Assembly: GCF_000002425.4 (NCBI RefSeq)
Contig: NC_037262.1
Span: forward strand, 4,629,619 to 4,693,618
From: Physcomitrium patens
Lineage: Eukaryota; Streptophyta; Bryopsida; Funariales; Funariaceae
DNA: 64,000 bases
Direction: 5' to 3'
Below the pieces are notes generated by a model that did no database searches, was not told where the DNA came from, and saw only the letters and a list, made by a program, of their open reading frames with translations. Positions within the stretch are counted from its first letter, which is position 1, and the number at the start of each line of letters is the position of its first letter. Both the position numbers and the translations under genes were made by a program. Of this stretch, positions 1-11,259 are shown piece by piece.

Positions 1-3000
1 ATAGATGGTCGTTCATTGTCTTTTGGAAATATTATCTATAAAACTATTCTTTTAGATGTAGCAATTAAAGATCATAACAACGTAGTAGTATTTAATGTAA
101 TAAAATCTCCCTCTAATCTGATTATTTTAGGATTATCATGGCTAGAAAAATATAATCCTTAAATAGATTGGATTTCTTATAACCTTAACTTTTCTGATAG
201 TATAATCTAAGATCGTGTTAGCAAAGTAAAAGTACATAAGTCCAGTACGTCCAAACCTTTATTAATAGGTGCAAAAGCTTTCATGCATGCTGCAAAAGAA
301 GGATCATCTTTTGCTATATATGTTATACCTATTACTAATGGTGAAACAACGTCGAGTGGTATTCCTAAGAAATATCAAAAATTCCAAGATATTTTTGAAA
401 AGAAGAATGTAGATATTTTCTCCAAACATTGACCTTAAGATTGTTCAATTGATCTGCAAGAAGGAACTCAACCACCATTCGGACCAATCTATAGCTTATT
501 ACAGAATGAGTTGGCTACATTAAAGGAGTACATTGATGAGAATTTGGCAAAGAACTTCATATGCCATTCTAAATCTCCAGCCGGGGCTCCTATCTTATTT
601 GTGAAGAAGAAAGACGAATCTCTGCGAATGTGTATAGATTATCGAGGTCTCAACAAGATCACCATCAAAAATAAGTATCCTTTGCCTTTGATTTTAGAAC
701 TTCTTGACCAACTCAATTAAGCAAAGATCTATACCAAAATAGATCTACGAGGAGCATACAACTTAGTTCATATCAAAGAAAGAGATGAATGGAAGACTAC
801 TTTTTGAATTAGGTATGGAAATTTTGAATATAATGTCATACCTTTTAGATCTTTGAATGCACCGGCCACTTTTCAACATCTTATGAATGATATTTTTCAT
901 GAGTTTTTAGATGGTTTTGTTGTTTACTATTTAGACAACATTCTAATCTACTCTAAAAATACATAAAAACTTGAACTTCATGTTCGTCACGTATTTCAAA
1001 AACTTAAAAATGCAAGATTATATGCCAAGTTGAAAAAGTGTGTATTCCACACTACTCAAGTTGACTTTTTAGGATACATCATTTTCAAGAAAGGCCTTAT
1101 GATGGATCCCAAGAAGGTTCAAACTATCATAGATTGGAAGATTTCAAGAACAGTATGAGATGTACAATGCTTTTTGGACTTTGCTAATTACTATCGAATC
1201 TTTATCAAAAAAAATTCTCAAGTTGCAACTCCACTTACACGTTTGATTTGTAAAGGCAAACTTGAGTAGAATAAAGAAGCAAAAGCATTATTTGATGCTT
1301 TAAAGAAGAAATTTATTTCTACACCAATCTTAAATTGTGTTGACTTTTTCAAGGCATTTTTTATGGAAATAGGCACGTTAGATTTTGCTATAGGTATCAT
1401 GTCATAAATGGAAACAAATGACAAACAGTACCCAATAGCTTTCCATTCAAAGAAATTTTTAGCAACCAAGATTAATTATGAAATCTATGACAAAGAGCTC
1501 TTTGCAATGGTAGATTCATTTCAAGAATGGCATCATTATCTAGAATGAACCTCAAGTCCAATTACTATATATACAGACTATAAGAACCTCGAATACTTCA
1601 TGTCAGCATGTGTCTTGAATCATCGTCAAGCCCGTTGGAACATGTCTTTATCTAGATTCAATTTCAAGATCACTTATCGACCCGAAAAACAACAAGATCT
1701 ATTAGACACTCTTTTTATACATTCTTATCTTGCACCAAAAGAAGGAGATGCATCTTTTGATCAACAAAGATCAATTGACTTGAAGCTTAAGCATTTTCAT
1801 CTTCGAGCTATAAAATCAACATTAACTGTGATTCAACATTTGTGAAGCAAATTCAATCAAGCATGTCCTCTGATCTTCTTGTTTAAGATATCAAGGATAC
1901 TTCCTCTAAGCCTCATGATACTTCTAAGTTTGAATTCAAGAATAATCTATTATATTTCAAAAGATGCCTATATGTATCAGAAGGTGAAGCTCGATTACGT
2001 GTTCTTCAAGCTTGTCATGACTTTCTAGGAGCAGGACATTTTGAGTACAATAAAACTTTAGAACTAATATCTAGGGATTTTTAGTGGCCGCAAATGTCGA
2101 AAGCAATCAAAGATTTTGTACAAACTTGTGATATTTACTCAAGATCAAAAACTCCTCATCATCAACCTTACGGACTTCTTTAGCCATTATCCATTTTAGA
2201 ACAACCATGGTCTTCTGTTTCTATGGATTTCATCATGGATCTTCCAATCACTGGTTCTTATGATTCTATATTCATAATAGTAGATCGTTTTACCAAGATG
2301 ACATATTTTGTATCATGTACAATATCTATCGCTATCATGGATTGTCAAATGATATTATATCGGATAAGGAGACTCAATTTGTATCAAGATTTTGGAAAAT
2401 CCTATTCAAGATTCTAAAGGTGGATATAAATCTTTTTTCAGTTTTTCATCCTCAAAACTGATGGACAAATGGAATGGATAAATCAAGTTTTGGAGCAGTA
2501 TTTGAGATGTACCATCAACTATCATCAAGATGATTGGACAACTCTTTTACTATTGGCAGAGTTTGCATATAATAATTTGGTACATTCTTCCACATAACAA
2601 ATATTTTTTTTTATCAATTACGGTTATCATCCATGTCCTGATACTTTTGACTTTTTAAAAGTTGATAATCTTGCGATGGAAGATTTAGCAAATCGCTTGT
2701 CACAGCTACATACAACAATGAAGATACAATTAAAGGAAGCTCAAGAAGGACAAAAGACTAATGCGGATGCCTATTGCAAGGAGCAACCACAATATAATAT
2801 GGATGAAAATGTATGGTTACTTCATCGTAATATCAAGACTACTCATCTTTATGATAAATTAGATTATCATAGGCTCGGATCTTTTCCTATTTGTGAACGA
2901 ATCAATCCTGTTGCCTATCAATTACATCTACCGGAGTCTATGAAGATCCACCCTGTATTTCACGAGTCTCTTCTAGAGCCATATAAGATAGTGAATATCT

Positions 3001-3227
3001 TAGAAAGAAGACAAATACCACCTCCTCCTATAGAAGAGGATAATAACCAAGAGTTTGAGGTGGAAGAAGTCTTAGACTTAAGGTGGCGCCAAAATAGGTT
3101 GAAATATCTTGTTCATTGGCATAGATATGATATTAGTGAATGCACGTGGGAGCCATCAAAGAATCTTACAAATATTGCAAAGAAAGTTGAAGTCTTTCAT
3201 CAACGACATACATCAAAACCAAGATGA
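1..3227 (+). pseudogene. Chromovirus element A: pol pseudogene (protease end to chromodomain)
   Basis: Decayed Ty3/gypsy polyprotein, 5' end outside the window. In order: the end of the aspartic protease (ILGLSWLEKYNP near 130-160), reverse transcriptase (about 500-1200; [19 protein letters not shown]), RNase H (about 1330-1630; YTDYKNLEYF), integrase (about 1980-2640; motif [10 protein letters not shown]), the post-integrase segment (2676-3000) and a chromodomain (about 3048-3200; FEVEEVLD ... YLVHWHRYDISECTWEP). The last 183 codons are open. Elsewhere there are many in-frame stops, mostly readable as CGA, CAA or TGG mutated to stops. The RT active-site YLDD reads YLDN (near 930), and about 50 nt around 2325 are missing from the integrase compared with copy C. 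The chromodomain places it among chromoviruses, which use this module to target chromatin. It is non-functional. Confidence 0.93.
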
Positions 3228-3245
3228 AGAATAGGAAATCTTTGC

Positions 3246-3302
3246 TATAAAAGAAACAAGATCAAAGAAAAATAACATTCTACCTTCTATCTTTTATTGT
3301 AG
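3246..3302 (+). promoter_or_regulatory. TATA-like box and possible 3' splice site ahead of ORF3 (copy A)
   Basis: TATAAAAG lies at 3246-3253, 78 nt before the ORF3 ATG. It is followed by a pyrimidine-rich stretch ending in AG at 3301-3302. Copy C has the same two signals in the same order (51197-51253), and copy E keeps TATAAA. They could provide an internal promoter or an acceptor site for a spliced subgenomic RNA. The role is inferred; the sequence conservation is seen. Confidence 0.35.
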
Positions 3303-3323
3303 CTTCTGTGTATTTGTGATGAG

Positions 3324-3747
3324 ATGGAGCACCAACAACCAACAGATTCAATTCAAGAGCTTTCATTTGTAGACTTAACGGATGCGATATTACGATTGTC
3401 ACAACCTTCAAGACTATAGAATCGAGATGAAGATTCTTAAGAGCGACATGTCCTTCTTCGAATAAATGGCAAAATACAACTTATTTGATATCACGACCTT
3501 CGAAGAGACTCTTGATGTTTAGTGATTTTATTAGAGATAGGAATAATTCCTGACAGTGTTCCAAATGTTTTATTTGATGGAAGTTATGAAGGCCTTAATA
3601 ATGACCAAATAATAGGGTGGTCTTCTTGTCCTAGTATGGGATACTATAGATAGTTGAGAGGACCTATCAACCATCTTCGAAGAGAGCAAAGATTGGAGTA
3701 TGTAGTAAATATAATTTTGCCGCATCTTAGACTTCCTCAATATATGA
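3324..3747 (+). pseudogene. ORF3 of chromovirus A (unknown protein, about 140 aa, broken)
   Basis: Reading frame between the pol stop (3227) and the 3' LTR (3789). It starts MEHQQPTDSIQEL and continues through FDGSYEGLNNDQIIGW and LRGPINHL to a TGA at 3745-3747, after ILDFLNI in the corrected frame. A one-base gain near 3717 shifts the last part, and several in-frame stops interrupt it. The frame, its start, its internal motifs and its end align with copies at 51281-51703 (+), 53050-53496 (-) and 35997-36312 (-), and most stops differ between copies. Conservation of an amino-acid frame across independently decayed copies indicates the ancestor encoded a protein. There is no signal peptide, membrane segment, zinc knuckle or known domain that I can recognise. 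Function unknown. Confidence 0.6.
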
Positions 3748-3788
3748 AGATTGCTCCTCATGGAACTAGTCCCTAGAAGGAAGAGTAA

Positions 3789-4220
3789 TGTCACGGACAT
3801 ATATATTTACCTCAATAGTTACTTATATGATTAAGTAGAAGTAGGTAAATATAGAATAATTTCATAAAGTCTTCTAGAAAAGCTTCTTAGAAGCTTCATA
3901 GATACGGTTTTGGCTTTAGATGTGTTTGTAGGTTCGAAACTTGGCCAAAAAGCTAACCATGTATTGGTAGCTTGTGGAACAAGTTATCTCCATGTAAAAG
4001 CTTGTGGAACAAGCTAACTATTTGGTGCATACATAGATAACTTGCCTTGCAAGATAAGACATGTGGCTAGCAAAGTCAACACATGTTGGAAGTCCTATAA
4101 AACATTGCCACGTAGCTCTTAGTTAGATAGTATATGTGGAGGCAAGAATGAAGCCTTCTTCACTCTTATCAATGCCTTTCTAGTCTTAGTCTTCTTTCAA
4201 GACTTTCTAGTCTTAGTCTT
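3789..4220 (+). repeat. 3' LTR of chromovirus A, left part
   Basis: Begins TGTCACGGACATA straight after a short purine tract and TAA, exactly like the 3' LTR of copy C at 51749. It is interrupted at 4220 by element B and resumes at 11124. Left plus right parts total 568 bp, against 569 bp for the 5' LTR of copy C. Confidence 0.88.
4216..4220. repeat. Target-site duplication of element B, left copy (GTCTT)
   Basis: GTCTT here and at 11119-11123 flank the TG...CA(TA) ends of element B, the 5-bp duplication expected for a Ty3/gypsy insertion. Confidence 0.85.
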
Positions 4221-4755
4221 TGTAGAATAGGTAAATAAACTTTGTGATAAGTTATTAGTTGGTTATTGACAACCTTAAGAATTAGACTGATGGTTAGGTA
4301 GTTTAGTTGATAATAGTAGATTGTTAGTGGAATAAATGGTTAAGAATTCAAATGGTCATAACCTTTGAAATCCGTTGGCCAACGGATCATCTTTTTAGTA
4401 GAATAAATAGGTTGAAGAAAATAAGCCGAGAGCCAGACTGTGAGACTTGTAAGCCAAGATAAGCTTAGTACTACCTCTTTTTTTTCTTTGCTTTTATTAT
4501 TTGCTTATGAAGAATTGTGATTGAGAGAAGTATTGTTGAATTGATAGTCATAGAATGAATTATGAGTTGAATCAAGATGGAAGTAGTAAGCCTTGGTGTT
4601 TTGTAGTTTGATAATTGATTTTAGATAGCCAGAGTATAATCAATTGTGATACTAACAGACCCAATTCATATAACTAGTATTTTTCCGTATTCGAACCCAC
4701 CTCTATTAGTTCAATTGCTTTGATATATCGAAGCTTGAACGCAATAAGAACAACA
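4221..4755 (+). repeat. 5' LTR of element B
   Basis: 535 bp, TGTAGAATAGG...AACAACA. Pairs end to end with 10584-11118, with no length difference. Confidence 0.92.
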
Positions 4756-4758
4756 TTT

Positions 4759-4776
4759 TGGCTTAGCTGCCGAGGA
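4759..4776 (+). promoter_or_regulatory. Primer binding site of element B (tRNA-Asp-like)
   Basis: TGGCTTAGCTGCCGAGGA, 3 nt after the 5' LTR, matches 13 of 18 positions of the PBS typical of plant Tat/Athila elements (complement of the tRNA-Asp 3' end). Several mismatches fit CpG decay. Confidence 0.6.
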
Positions 4777-5106
4777 AATCATAACAATATGAAATGTTAA
4801 AAATTGATTGTATAGGAGATGGAATTATATGTTGAATAAAAACGTGAGAAGAACCAATTTTAGGATTACAAATATGTGAGTTATAATTCAAAGTAGTATT
4901 GATTTTGTCAGAAAGAATGAAAGATTATGAGTGATAATCACGGAGGGGAGGATTATCAAAGAATTAATTGACAAGCAAAAGAAAGACAAGAGCGATTACA
5001 TATAAGAAATATCCTACGAAAACGACAAAAAGGAATTGTAGGTCCAAGTAAAATCAAAGGAAGAAAAATTTAAATTCAAATAGCAAGGAGACTAGTGATA
5101 ATACCA

Positions 5107-6720
5107 ATGGCCGCAAGAGTGCCAGAAGTACCAATTGCAGTACAAATGGAAGCAGTAGGAGACCGAACTACAAGTGTGGCACCATTATCTACTTTTAGTG
5201 GTTGACTGGGCTCTGATTTCGATCACCATATTTCTCAATTCTTAATAGCGTGCGTAGCTAATAATGATAGAATTGAAAACATTTGATTGAGATGGTTGCC
5301 AGCGACTTTAAAAGATACAGCTTTTGAATGGTATATTCGGCAACCAATGGATAGATTTCCGAATTGGGAGGCCTTGAGGAATGCCTTCCTAACCCATTTT
5401 AGACCAATTAGATTTGAAGATCGGCTTTGAGAAAGTTTTATGAAGAGTAGGATGTTTGCGGGGGAATCCATAAAGTCCTATTATGGCCAGATCACAGATA
5501 TACTTTGTAAATGATCAAATAATCAAATGCCAGATGCGTTTATATTATCGATATTAATCAATGGATTACATCCACCAGAATTAAAAATGTTTGTAAAAGA
5601 GGCTCGACCAGCTATGGTAGATGCATCGTTGGCATGAGCAAAGGTGTGGGAAGAATATCATTATGACCAATTGTTAATAGTGGGGGCCACAATGATTCCA
5701 AGTTTGAGAAGCCAACAAATGTGTCAATGGGTAATTATCCACAAATGGCTGCCTCGAATGTGAAGAATGTTATATTGCAACAACCAATTAATGCTACACC
5801 ACTCCAAGCAATAGTGCCAATAATGATGACACCTTATTTTACATCGCCAACCTATCAACAACCAGAGTTGTTCACAAATGCAACTATTAAAGATTCAAAT
5901 AAAGCCTTGTTATTAAATCTAACAAAGAAAATGGAAGAATTGGCCGTAAATTTGGCTAAAGATAAGGAGAAACAACATAAGCCTTCTAATACGAGACCTA
6001 ATATATAGTGTAATAATTGTAAAGAACAAGGTCATTTTGATAAAGAATGTCTATCACCCAGACAAACGGGTGTTCAATGTACATTTTGCGGAGGAAAGCA
6101 CCCTATCCAAAACTGTTGGTATTTACAAAGGTAACAACAATTCAATAATTAGACTATGATTCCACTGACTCAGTGGGAAGTCAATCAAGTTCAAACAAGA
6201 AATACATATAGATAGAATGGAAATGGATCTAATCGACAAAATTGAACATTCAATAATTTTTAAAGTTCCAATTTTAATCAGGGGTCTGCATCAAACCCTC
6301 AGAACTACAGGAAGGAGCAGCAGAGGTATCAGCAATATGCTCCATCGGTGTCATCAAACCAAGTACTCTTCGTATAAACATGACAACCAAGATCATTTTC
6401 TAACTCTTTATGGAACAAGCCTAGTAGGTATATACTGGTGGAAATACCTAATATGTCGGATGGAGGTACAAGAAGACCACTTCGTTGTTTCCGTTGTAGA
6501 CAGATTGGTCATTATGCCAATGAATGTCACAATCCCAGAGCCAGTGATGATTATGTGCCAGTATGTGTGAATTGCAAGTAGTCGGGACATACTTATCAAC
6601 AATTTAATGCTCCGTTCAATTTCAATAATCGAGATCAGCAGATCCAAAATCAAGGAAAAATGGAAGAGATAAATCAAGGTCCTCAAGATTCACCAGTTCA
6701 TCGAATAGAAGTAGTCTAAG
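5107..6720 (+). pseudogene. gag pseudogene of element B with several zinc knuckles
   Basis: Starts MAARVPEVPIAVQ. A capsid-like region (about 5220-5640) carries the retrotransposon gag pattern AFEWYIRQ ... NWEALRNAFLTHF. A frame change near 5690 leads into the open stretch 5721-6008. Zinc knuckles follow: 6009-6050 (CNNCKEQGHFDKEC, CX2CX4HX4C), 6078-6116 (CTFCGGKHPIQNC, CX2CX3HX4C), 6486-6527 (CFRCRQIGHYANEC), and a fourth near 6564 that has lost its last Cys. Such knuckles bind the element's RNA in the virus-like particle. Stops, mainly TGA from CGA or TGG, inactivate it. The gag-protease boundary is not certain. Confidence 0.8.
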
Positions 6721-7322
6721 CTATCCATATAAGAAGTCAGCAAAAGAAAAAAGGACCAATTCAACATTTGGGTGATCTTGAAGTGAAGGGTCAATTGAAT
6801 CCAATTACACGGACATCCAATCCAGGTCATGACATGGGCTCCTTACTCTATATAAGACCTGAATCAGTTATGCATCCTGATGAGGTACCGATTATAGAGG
6901 CTTCGGTTGTATGTCGAGTTATTTCATTCTCTACACAGTTTTGAGAAACATCCTTTCCGTTGAAAGATCCTCTAAGAGGTGTGAATTCTAAGGAACCAAT
7001 ATTGACCCAATTGAGAGAACAATCTTATCCATTGAAAGAACCAATTTTATAGGCTCCGTCAAATTCAGTTCCAATAGCTCTACCAATTTCTAATATAGAA
7101 AAAACCAATTTACCTGCATTGGTGTCTAGAATTGGGAAGAAGAAACGAACATTGGGAATTACTACTAATACAAAACCATATAATATTCTAAAAGATTTGA
7201 GCACCATATAGCCCACGATCTCTATGAAAAAACTATTGGCAGTAGCACCTGAGTGCCGAACTATCTTAAAGTCCTCATTAATTTGTCGCAGATCTCGAAA
7301 TAAAAAAATTTGAGAAATAAGT

Positions 7323-7631
7323 TTGAATCCCAATCTGGATGCACCTATGATTGATGTCTCAATTGATGGAGTATTATTATCGGGAGTGCAAGTAGATGGA
7401 GGATCTAGTATAAATCTTATGAATGCTACTACAATAGAGGAGCTGGGTTTGGATCACTTATTATCTACTACAATGGTTTTGAGAATGGCTGATTCCAATC
7501 GAGTTAAACCTATGGGTATTTTACGAAGTATTGATACAGTAATTACGGATATTTCCTACAAAATTGATTATATATATATATATATTTTATTACAAAGCTC
7601 TATATTGTTATGTCCAATTTTATTGGGGTGA
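7323..7631 (+). pseudogene. Retropepsin (aspartic protease) of element B
   Basis: Open frame of 102 codons containing the retropepsin active-site motif as VDGGSSINLMN (near 7392-7425), followed by TMVLRMADSN, the usual spacing to the flap. The DGGS form is common in Tat/Athila-type plant gypsy elements. The protease would cut Gag-Pol inside the particle. The motif is intact, but the frame ends in a TA-rich expansion (7564-7586) that has probably replaced the C-terminal part, so it is likely inactive. Confidence 0.75.
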
Positions 7632-7931
7632 CCATGGTTGTATAAAACTAAAGCTCGAAATGACTCGGGCCATGGTACATTGACAATTGGAAAAGGTAAT
7701 GATAAAATTGTGCTTCAAATGTACCCTGTCTAATATCACAGAGAAATTCAAGTTACTAGTTCAGAATTCACGTTGGATTATAAAGATGAGTCTATCGAAG
7801 AAGAAATTGGTGCACCTGACCCAATTTATGTTGATACAAGATAAGTTGTCGAGTACACTAGAATGAACTACTGATATAGGGAACCAGGAGAGTACTTAGT
7901 TCCTCCAGATGTTATTGACAATTCTGATCAT

Positions 7932-8670
7932 ATGATTGCATATTGGATGAATAGACATGATGTTAATCACGTTAGTACTATTGAACTGGAATTGAAAAGT
8001 TCTAATGTGTCAAATTTTATGAAAGATTCTGGAATTGAGCAGAACATTATTCTAGAGACTCCTGAAATTCTACGATGTCAACCAATTAATTTAGGTACAG
8101 GGAAGGCTCTCCAAATCTTTCAGATTTATGATGATATAAAAAGCAAGGAGAAAGAAATTTGGGTGGATTACTTTTTACGATATAAAATTGCTTTTGCATC
8201 GTCGTGTGTAGATTTGAAAGGAATTCTAGCTGAAGTTTGTGAGCATCGAATTATATTGGAGGAGAAAGCTACATCAGTACGCCAAAGATAATATTAACTT
8301 AATCCAAAATACTCACTTATAATAAAAGAAGAACTGGATAAATTCTTGGAGGTTGGATTTATCTATCCAATTCCTTTGAGTGAATGGGTTTCACCAATTG
8401 TTATGGTACTGAAAAAGAATGAAAAAGTTCACATTTGTCAAGATCTCCAAAAATTGGGGATGATTTATTCCATACAAAAGTTTTGACATTATCTTCTTGG
8501 TTATAAATTTGTTTTCTATGTAGACCATAATGCTTTAAAATATATAATTAATAAGCATCAATTAAGTGGTCTTATTGCATGATGGGTTCTACTCTTGTAG
8601 GAATTTGACTTTATTATTCAGGTAAGACCAGGAAAATCACATTTCAATGCGGACCGTTTATCTCGGTTAT
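7932..8670 (+). pseudogene. Remnant of reverse transcriptase start joined to RNase H end (element B)
   Basis: The first 119 codons are an open linker region, followed by the N-terminal RT signature (FIYPIPLSEWVSPIVMVLKK near 8360-8420; VHICQDLQKLG near 8430). The sequence then jumps, at about 8462-8488, to the end of RNase H (FVFYVDHNALKYII and FDFIIQVRPGKSHFNADRLSR). The whole RT palm with the YxDD active site is absent. Because the integrase behind it is well kept, this looks like one internal deletion rather than general erosion. Confidence 0.8.
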
Positions 8671-8678
8671 TCAATATA

Positions 8679-9848
8679 TTGGATAATGAACCCATTAATG
8701 ATGCACTACCCGATGTGGAACTATTTGTGGTAGATGTAATTACTCCGGAGTATAGTGAAATAATTCAATACTTGACATTTCAAAACTTTCCACCTAATTT
8801 TAATGAAAAACTTAAACAATACTTAATATTAAAATGTGCACTTTATACAATCATTGGTGAAGCTTTATATAAACAAGGTAAGGATGGAGTTTTGCGATGC
8901 TATATTTATCAAACTGAAGTGTGTACTATATTAGAAGGTTGCCACTTGGACAGTTATGGTGGACATTTTGCAGAGAACAACACGGCTCGTAAAGCTTTAC
9001 AGGTTGGTTATTGGTGGCCAACACTGTTTGCAGATGTCCACCAATTTGTCCGTCATTGTGATCCATGTCAAAGAAAGGGTCGACCTATTGGAACTTCAGC
9101 AATGCCATTGGTACCAATTCTCGCTCAAGCACCTTTTGAAAAATGGGAAATTGATTTTGTGGGACCAATTGCACCAGCCTCGAGAAATGGACAAAAACAA
9201 TATATACTGGTAGCAACGGATTACGTAACAAAATGGGCTAAAGTAGTAGCTACGAAAACTGATAGTGCAAGTACAATAGCAACCTTTTTGTATGAAAATA
9301 TTATTACACGATTTGGTTGTCTACGAGAATTGATTAGTGATCGAAGAACTCATTTTATAAATAGTACAATCGAAGCACTCATGGCTAAATATGAAATAAA
9401 ATATCGTAAGACTACACTGTATCATCCTAAAGCCAATCGACAAATAGAAAAGATTAATGGAATTTTATGTAAAATCTTAACAAAAATAGTTTCAGGAGCG
9501 GGAACAGATTGGGACACTAAGTTGTTTGCAGCTTTATGGGCATACCGTACTGCATATAAAGTTACTACCAATGCTACCCCTTTCCAATTGATTTATGGCC
9601 AAAAAGTAATCTTACCTATTAAATTGGAAGTTCAAAGTTTACGAATTGCTATAGATACTAGATTGGAAGATCAGGATTCATTACGGCATCGTTTAGAAGA
9701 ATTGGAAAAATTGGATGAAACTAGAGCCAATGCATTAATGATAATGGAAACGACACAAAAACAAAGGAAGACTTATTATGATAGTAAGCTGAGACCAAAG
9801 GCTTTTATGCCAAATGATTTGGTACTTCTTTATGATAGTCGATTTTAA
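8679..9848 (+). CDS. Integrase of element B, uninterrupted 389-codon frame
   Basis: Longest intact retroelement frame in the window. The zinc-binding HHCC domain is HLDSYGGHF ... VRHCDPCQRKG (about 8943-9075). The catalytic core has D in WEIDFVGP, D in ISDRRTHF and E in NRQIEKING; I count exactly 35 residues between the second D and the E, so the DD35E triad is complete. The enzyme would join the element's cDNA to host DNA. GTHF is altered to RTHF after the second D, and the usual NGQ reads NRQ. The frame continues after a stop into the GPY-type module and a C-terminal tail (9849-10574). It may be a read-through remnant rather than an expressed gene, but no stop or frameshift is visible here. 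Confidence 0.8.
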   Translation: MDNEPINDALPDVELFVVDVITPEYSEIIQYLTFQNFPPNFNEKLKQYLILKCALYTIIGEALYKQGKDGVLRCYIYQTEVCTILEGCHLDSYGGHFAENNTARKALQVGYWWPTLFADVHQFVRHCDPCQRKGRPIGTSAMPLVPILAQAPFEKWEIDFVGPIAPASRNGQKQYILVATDYVTKWAKVVATKTDSASTIATFLYENIITRFGCLRELISDRRTHFINSTIEALMAKYEIKYRKTTLYHPKANRQIEKINGILCKILTKIVSGAGTDWDTKLFAALWAYRTAYKVTTNATPFQLIYGQKVILPIKLEVQSLRIAIDTRLEDQDSLRHRLEELEKLDETRANALMIMETTQKQRKTYYDSKLRPKAFMPNDLVLLYDSRF

Positions 9849-10574
9849 AATTTTCCAGAAAAATTTCAAGTTCAATGGGATGGGCCATATTGAGTTATTA
9901 ACAGATTTTCAAATTGTTCAATATAATTAGAAGATTTTATGGGTACTAAATTTACAACATGGATCAATGGTAATCGGCTTAAACTTTACTATCCACAAAT
10001 TCGAGACGGGTTTTCTGTTACAAAAGCGAGAGTCGACCCAATTGATTGGACCATAGTAAGAAGTAGGAGGGGGGCTCTTGAAAAGTATCGTGTTTTTTTT
10101 GTAGTTAAGAAGAAGATGGCAAACATGGTGTCTGAGAAAGCAAGGATGGAGATTAATTGTAAGGAATGGCAAGAGCAGCTGTAGGTAGAGGTTGCGATGT
10201 TGCAGACTAAACTAGCCGCATTAGCGAAGGAGGCCAATAATTTAGTGCAGATCAATATGCCAGTTTTAGCGACAACACCTTCGGAGATACCTTTGAAATC
10301 GACAGAAGAATTGCAGAAGATGTTAGAGGAATGTGACAACCAAATTGTCCGACTTGAATCTCAGGGATGAGAATTGGATTTTTTGAATGAAGATCTGATG
10401 ACGCATTTGGATGGAGAACCATTGAACACTGAGGCAGACAACAAAGATGTAAAGAGAAAAAGGTTACCAATTCAAAGGGTGGTAAGCCAATGCCATTGGC
10501 TGAAGAAGCCAACATTGCTACGTCTTTATAAGTTGAGGCTAAATAATGTTTGCGAGGACATTGCACAATTATGA
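9849..10574 (+). pseudogene. C-terminal tail of element B pol with coiled-coil region
   Basis: Continues the integrase frame past its stop: KFQVQWDGPY (GPY/F module, about 9870-9890), then the open blocks 9939-10184 and 10374-10574, with a few stops (TAG at 10182, TGA near 10368). A heptad-like stretch, LQTKLAALAKEANNL ... LQKMLEECDNQIVRL, suggests a coiled coil. The frame ends only 9 nt before the 3' LTR. A tail of about 200 residues after the GPY module is longer than in most gypsy integrases; its role is unknown. Confidence 0.6.
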
Positions 10575-10583
10575 GTGGGACTA

Positions 10584-11118
10584 TGTAGAATAGGTAAATA
10601 AACTTTGTGGTAAGTTATTGGTTGGTTATTGACAACCTTGAAAATTAGATTGATGGTTAGGCACTTTAGTTGGTAACAGTAGGTTGTTAGTAGAATAAAT
10701 GGTTAAGAATTCAAAGGTTTATAACCTTTAGAATCCGTTGGTCAACAGATCATCTTTTTGGTAGGATAAATAGGTTGAGGAAAGTAAGCCGAGAGCTAGA
10801 CTGTGAGAGTCATAAGCCGAGGTAAGCTTGATGCTACTTCTTTGTTTTCTTTGTTTTTATTATTTGCTTATGAAAAACTGTGATTGAGAGAAGTATTGTT
10901 GAATTGATAGTCGTAGAATGGATTATGTGTTGAATCAAGATGGAAGTAGTAAGCCTTCATGTTTTGTAGTTTGATAATTGATTTCAGATAGCCAGAGTAC
11001 AGTTAATTGTAACACTAATAGACCCAATTCATATAACTAGTCTTTCCCCGTATTCGAACCCACCTCTATTAGTTCAATTGCTTTAGTATATCGAAGCTTG
11101 AACACAATGAGAACAATA
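10584..11118 (+). repeat. 3' LTR of element B
   Basis: 535 bp, TGTAGAATAGG...AACAATA, pairing with 4221-4755. The terminal CA has become TA. Confidence 0.92.
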
Positions 11119-11123
11119 GTCTT
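11119..11123. repeat. Target-site duplication of element B, right copy (GTCTT)
   Basis: Matches GTCTT at 4216-4220. Beyond it the interrupted LTR of element A resumes. Confidence 0.85.
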
Positions 11124-11259
11124 GTTTCAAGACTTTCTTGTTTTTAGCAATAGCCATTCTAATTAATATTACATCACCTTTTGAGTGACTTTCTAGTTCT
11201 CTTTAGTGATAGAAAAGTGTATTGAGGATTCTCTTTCTTCGAGATTCATATCCTTGACA
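11124..11259 (+). repeat. 3' LTR of chromovirus A, right part
   Basis: GTTTCAAGACTTTCTTG...AGCAATAGCCATTCT matches the last third of the LTR of copy C (46340-46380) and ends TCCTTGACA, as do the LTRs of C and E. Confidence 0.78.

Larger units (their letters stand above)
4221..11118 (+). mobile_element. Gypsy element B, complete ends, RT-deleted, nested in LTR of A
   Basis: A 6,898-bp LTR retrotransposon with two 535-bp LTRs (4221-4755 and 10584-11118), a perfect 5-bp TSD, a tRNA-Asp-like primer binding site and gag, protease and integrase remains. It has no chromodomain. The DGGSS-type protease and tRNA-Asp-like PBS suggest the Tat/Athila (non-chromovirus) side of plant gypsy elements; the exact lineage is inferred. 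I count about 55 differences between the two LTRs (about 10%), mostly transitions. The RT catalytic core and most of RNase H are missing at about 8462-8488, so the copy cannot reverse-transcribe its own RNA. Confidence 0.9.

Noticed and set aside
3570..3800. Minus-strand frame over ORF3 of copy A as the real gene
   Set aside because: The antisense frame is not kept in copies C and E, whereas the sense frame shares start, end and motifs.
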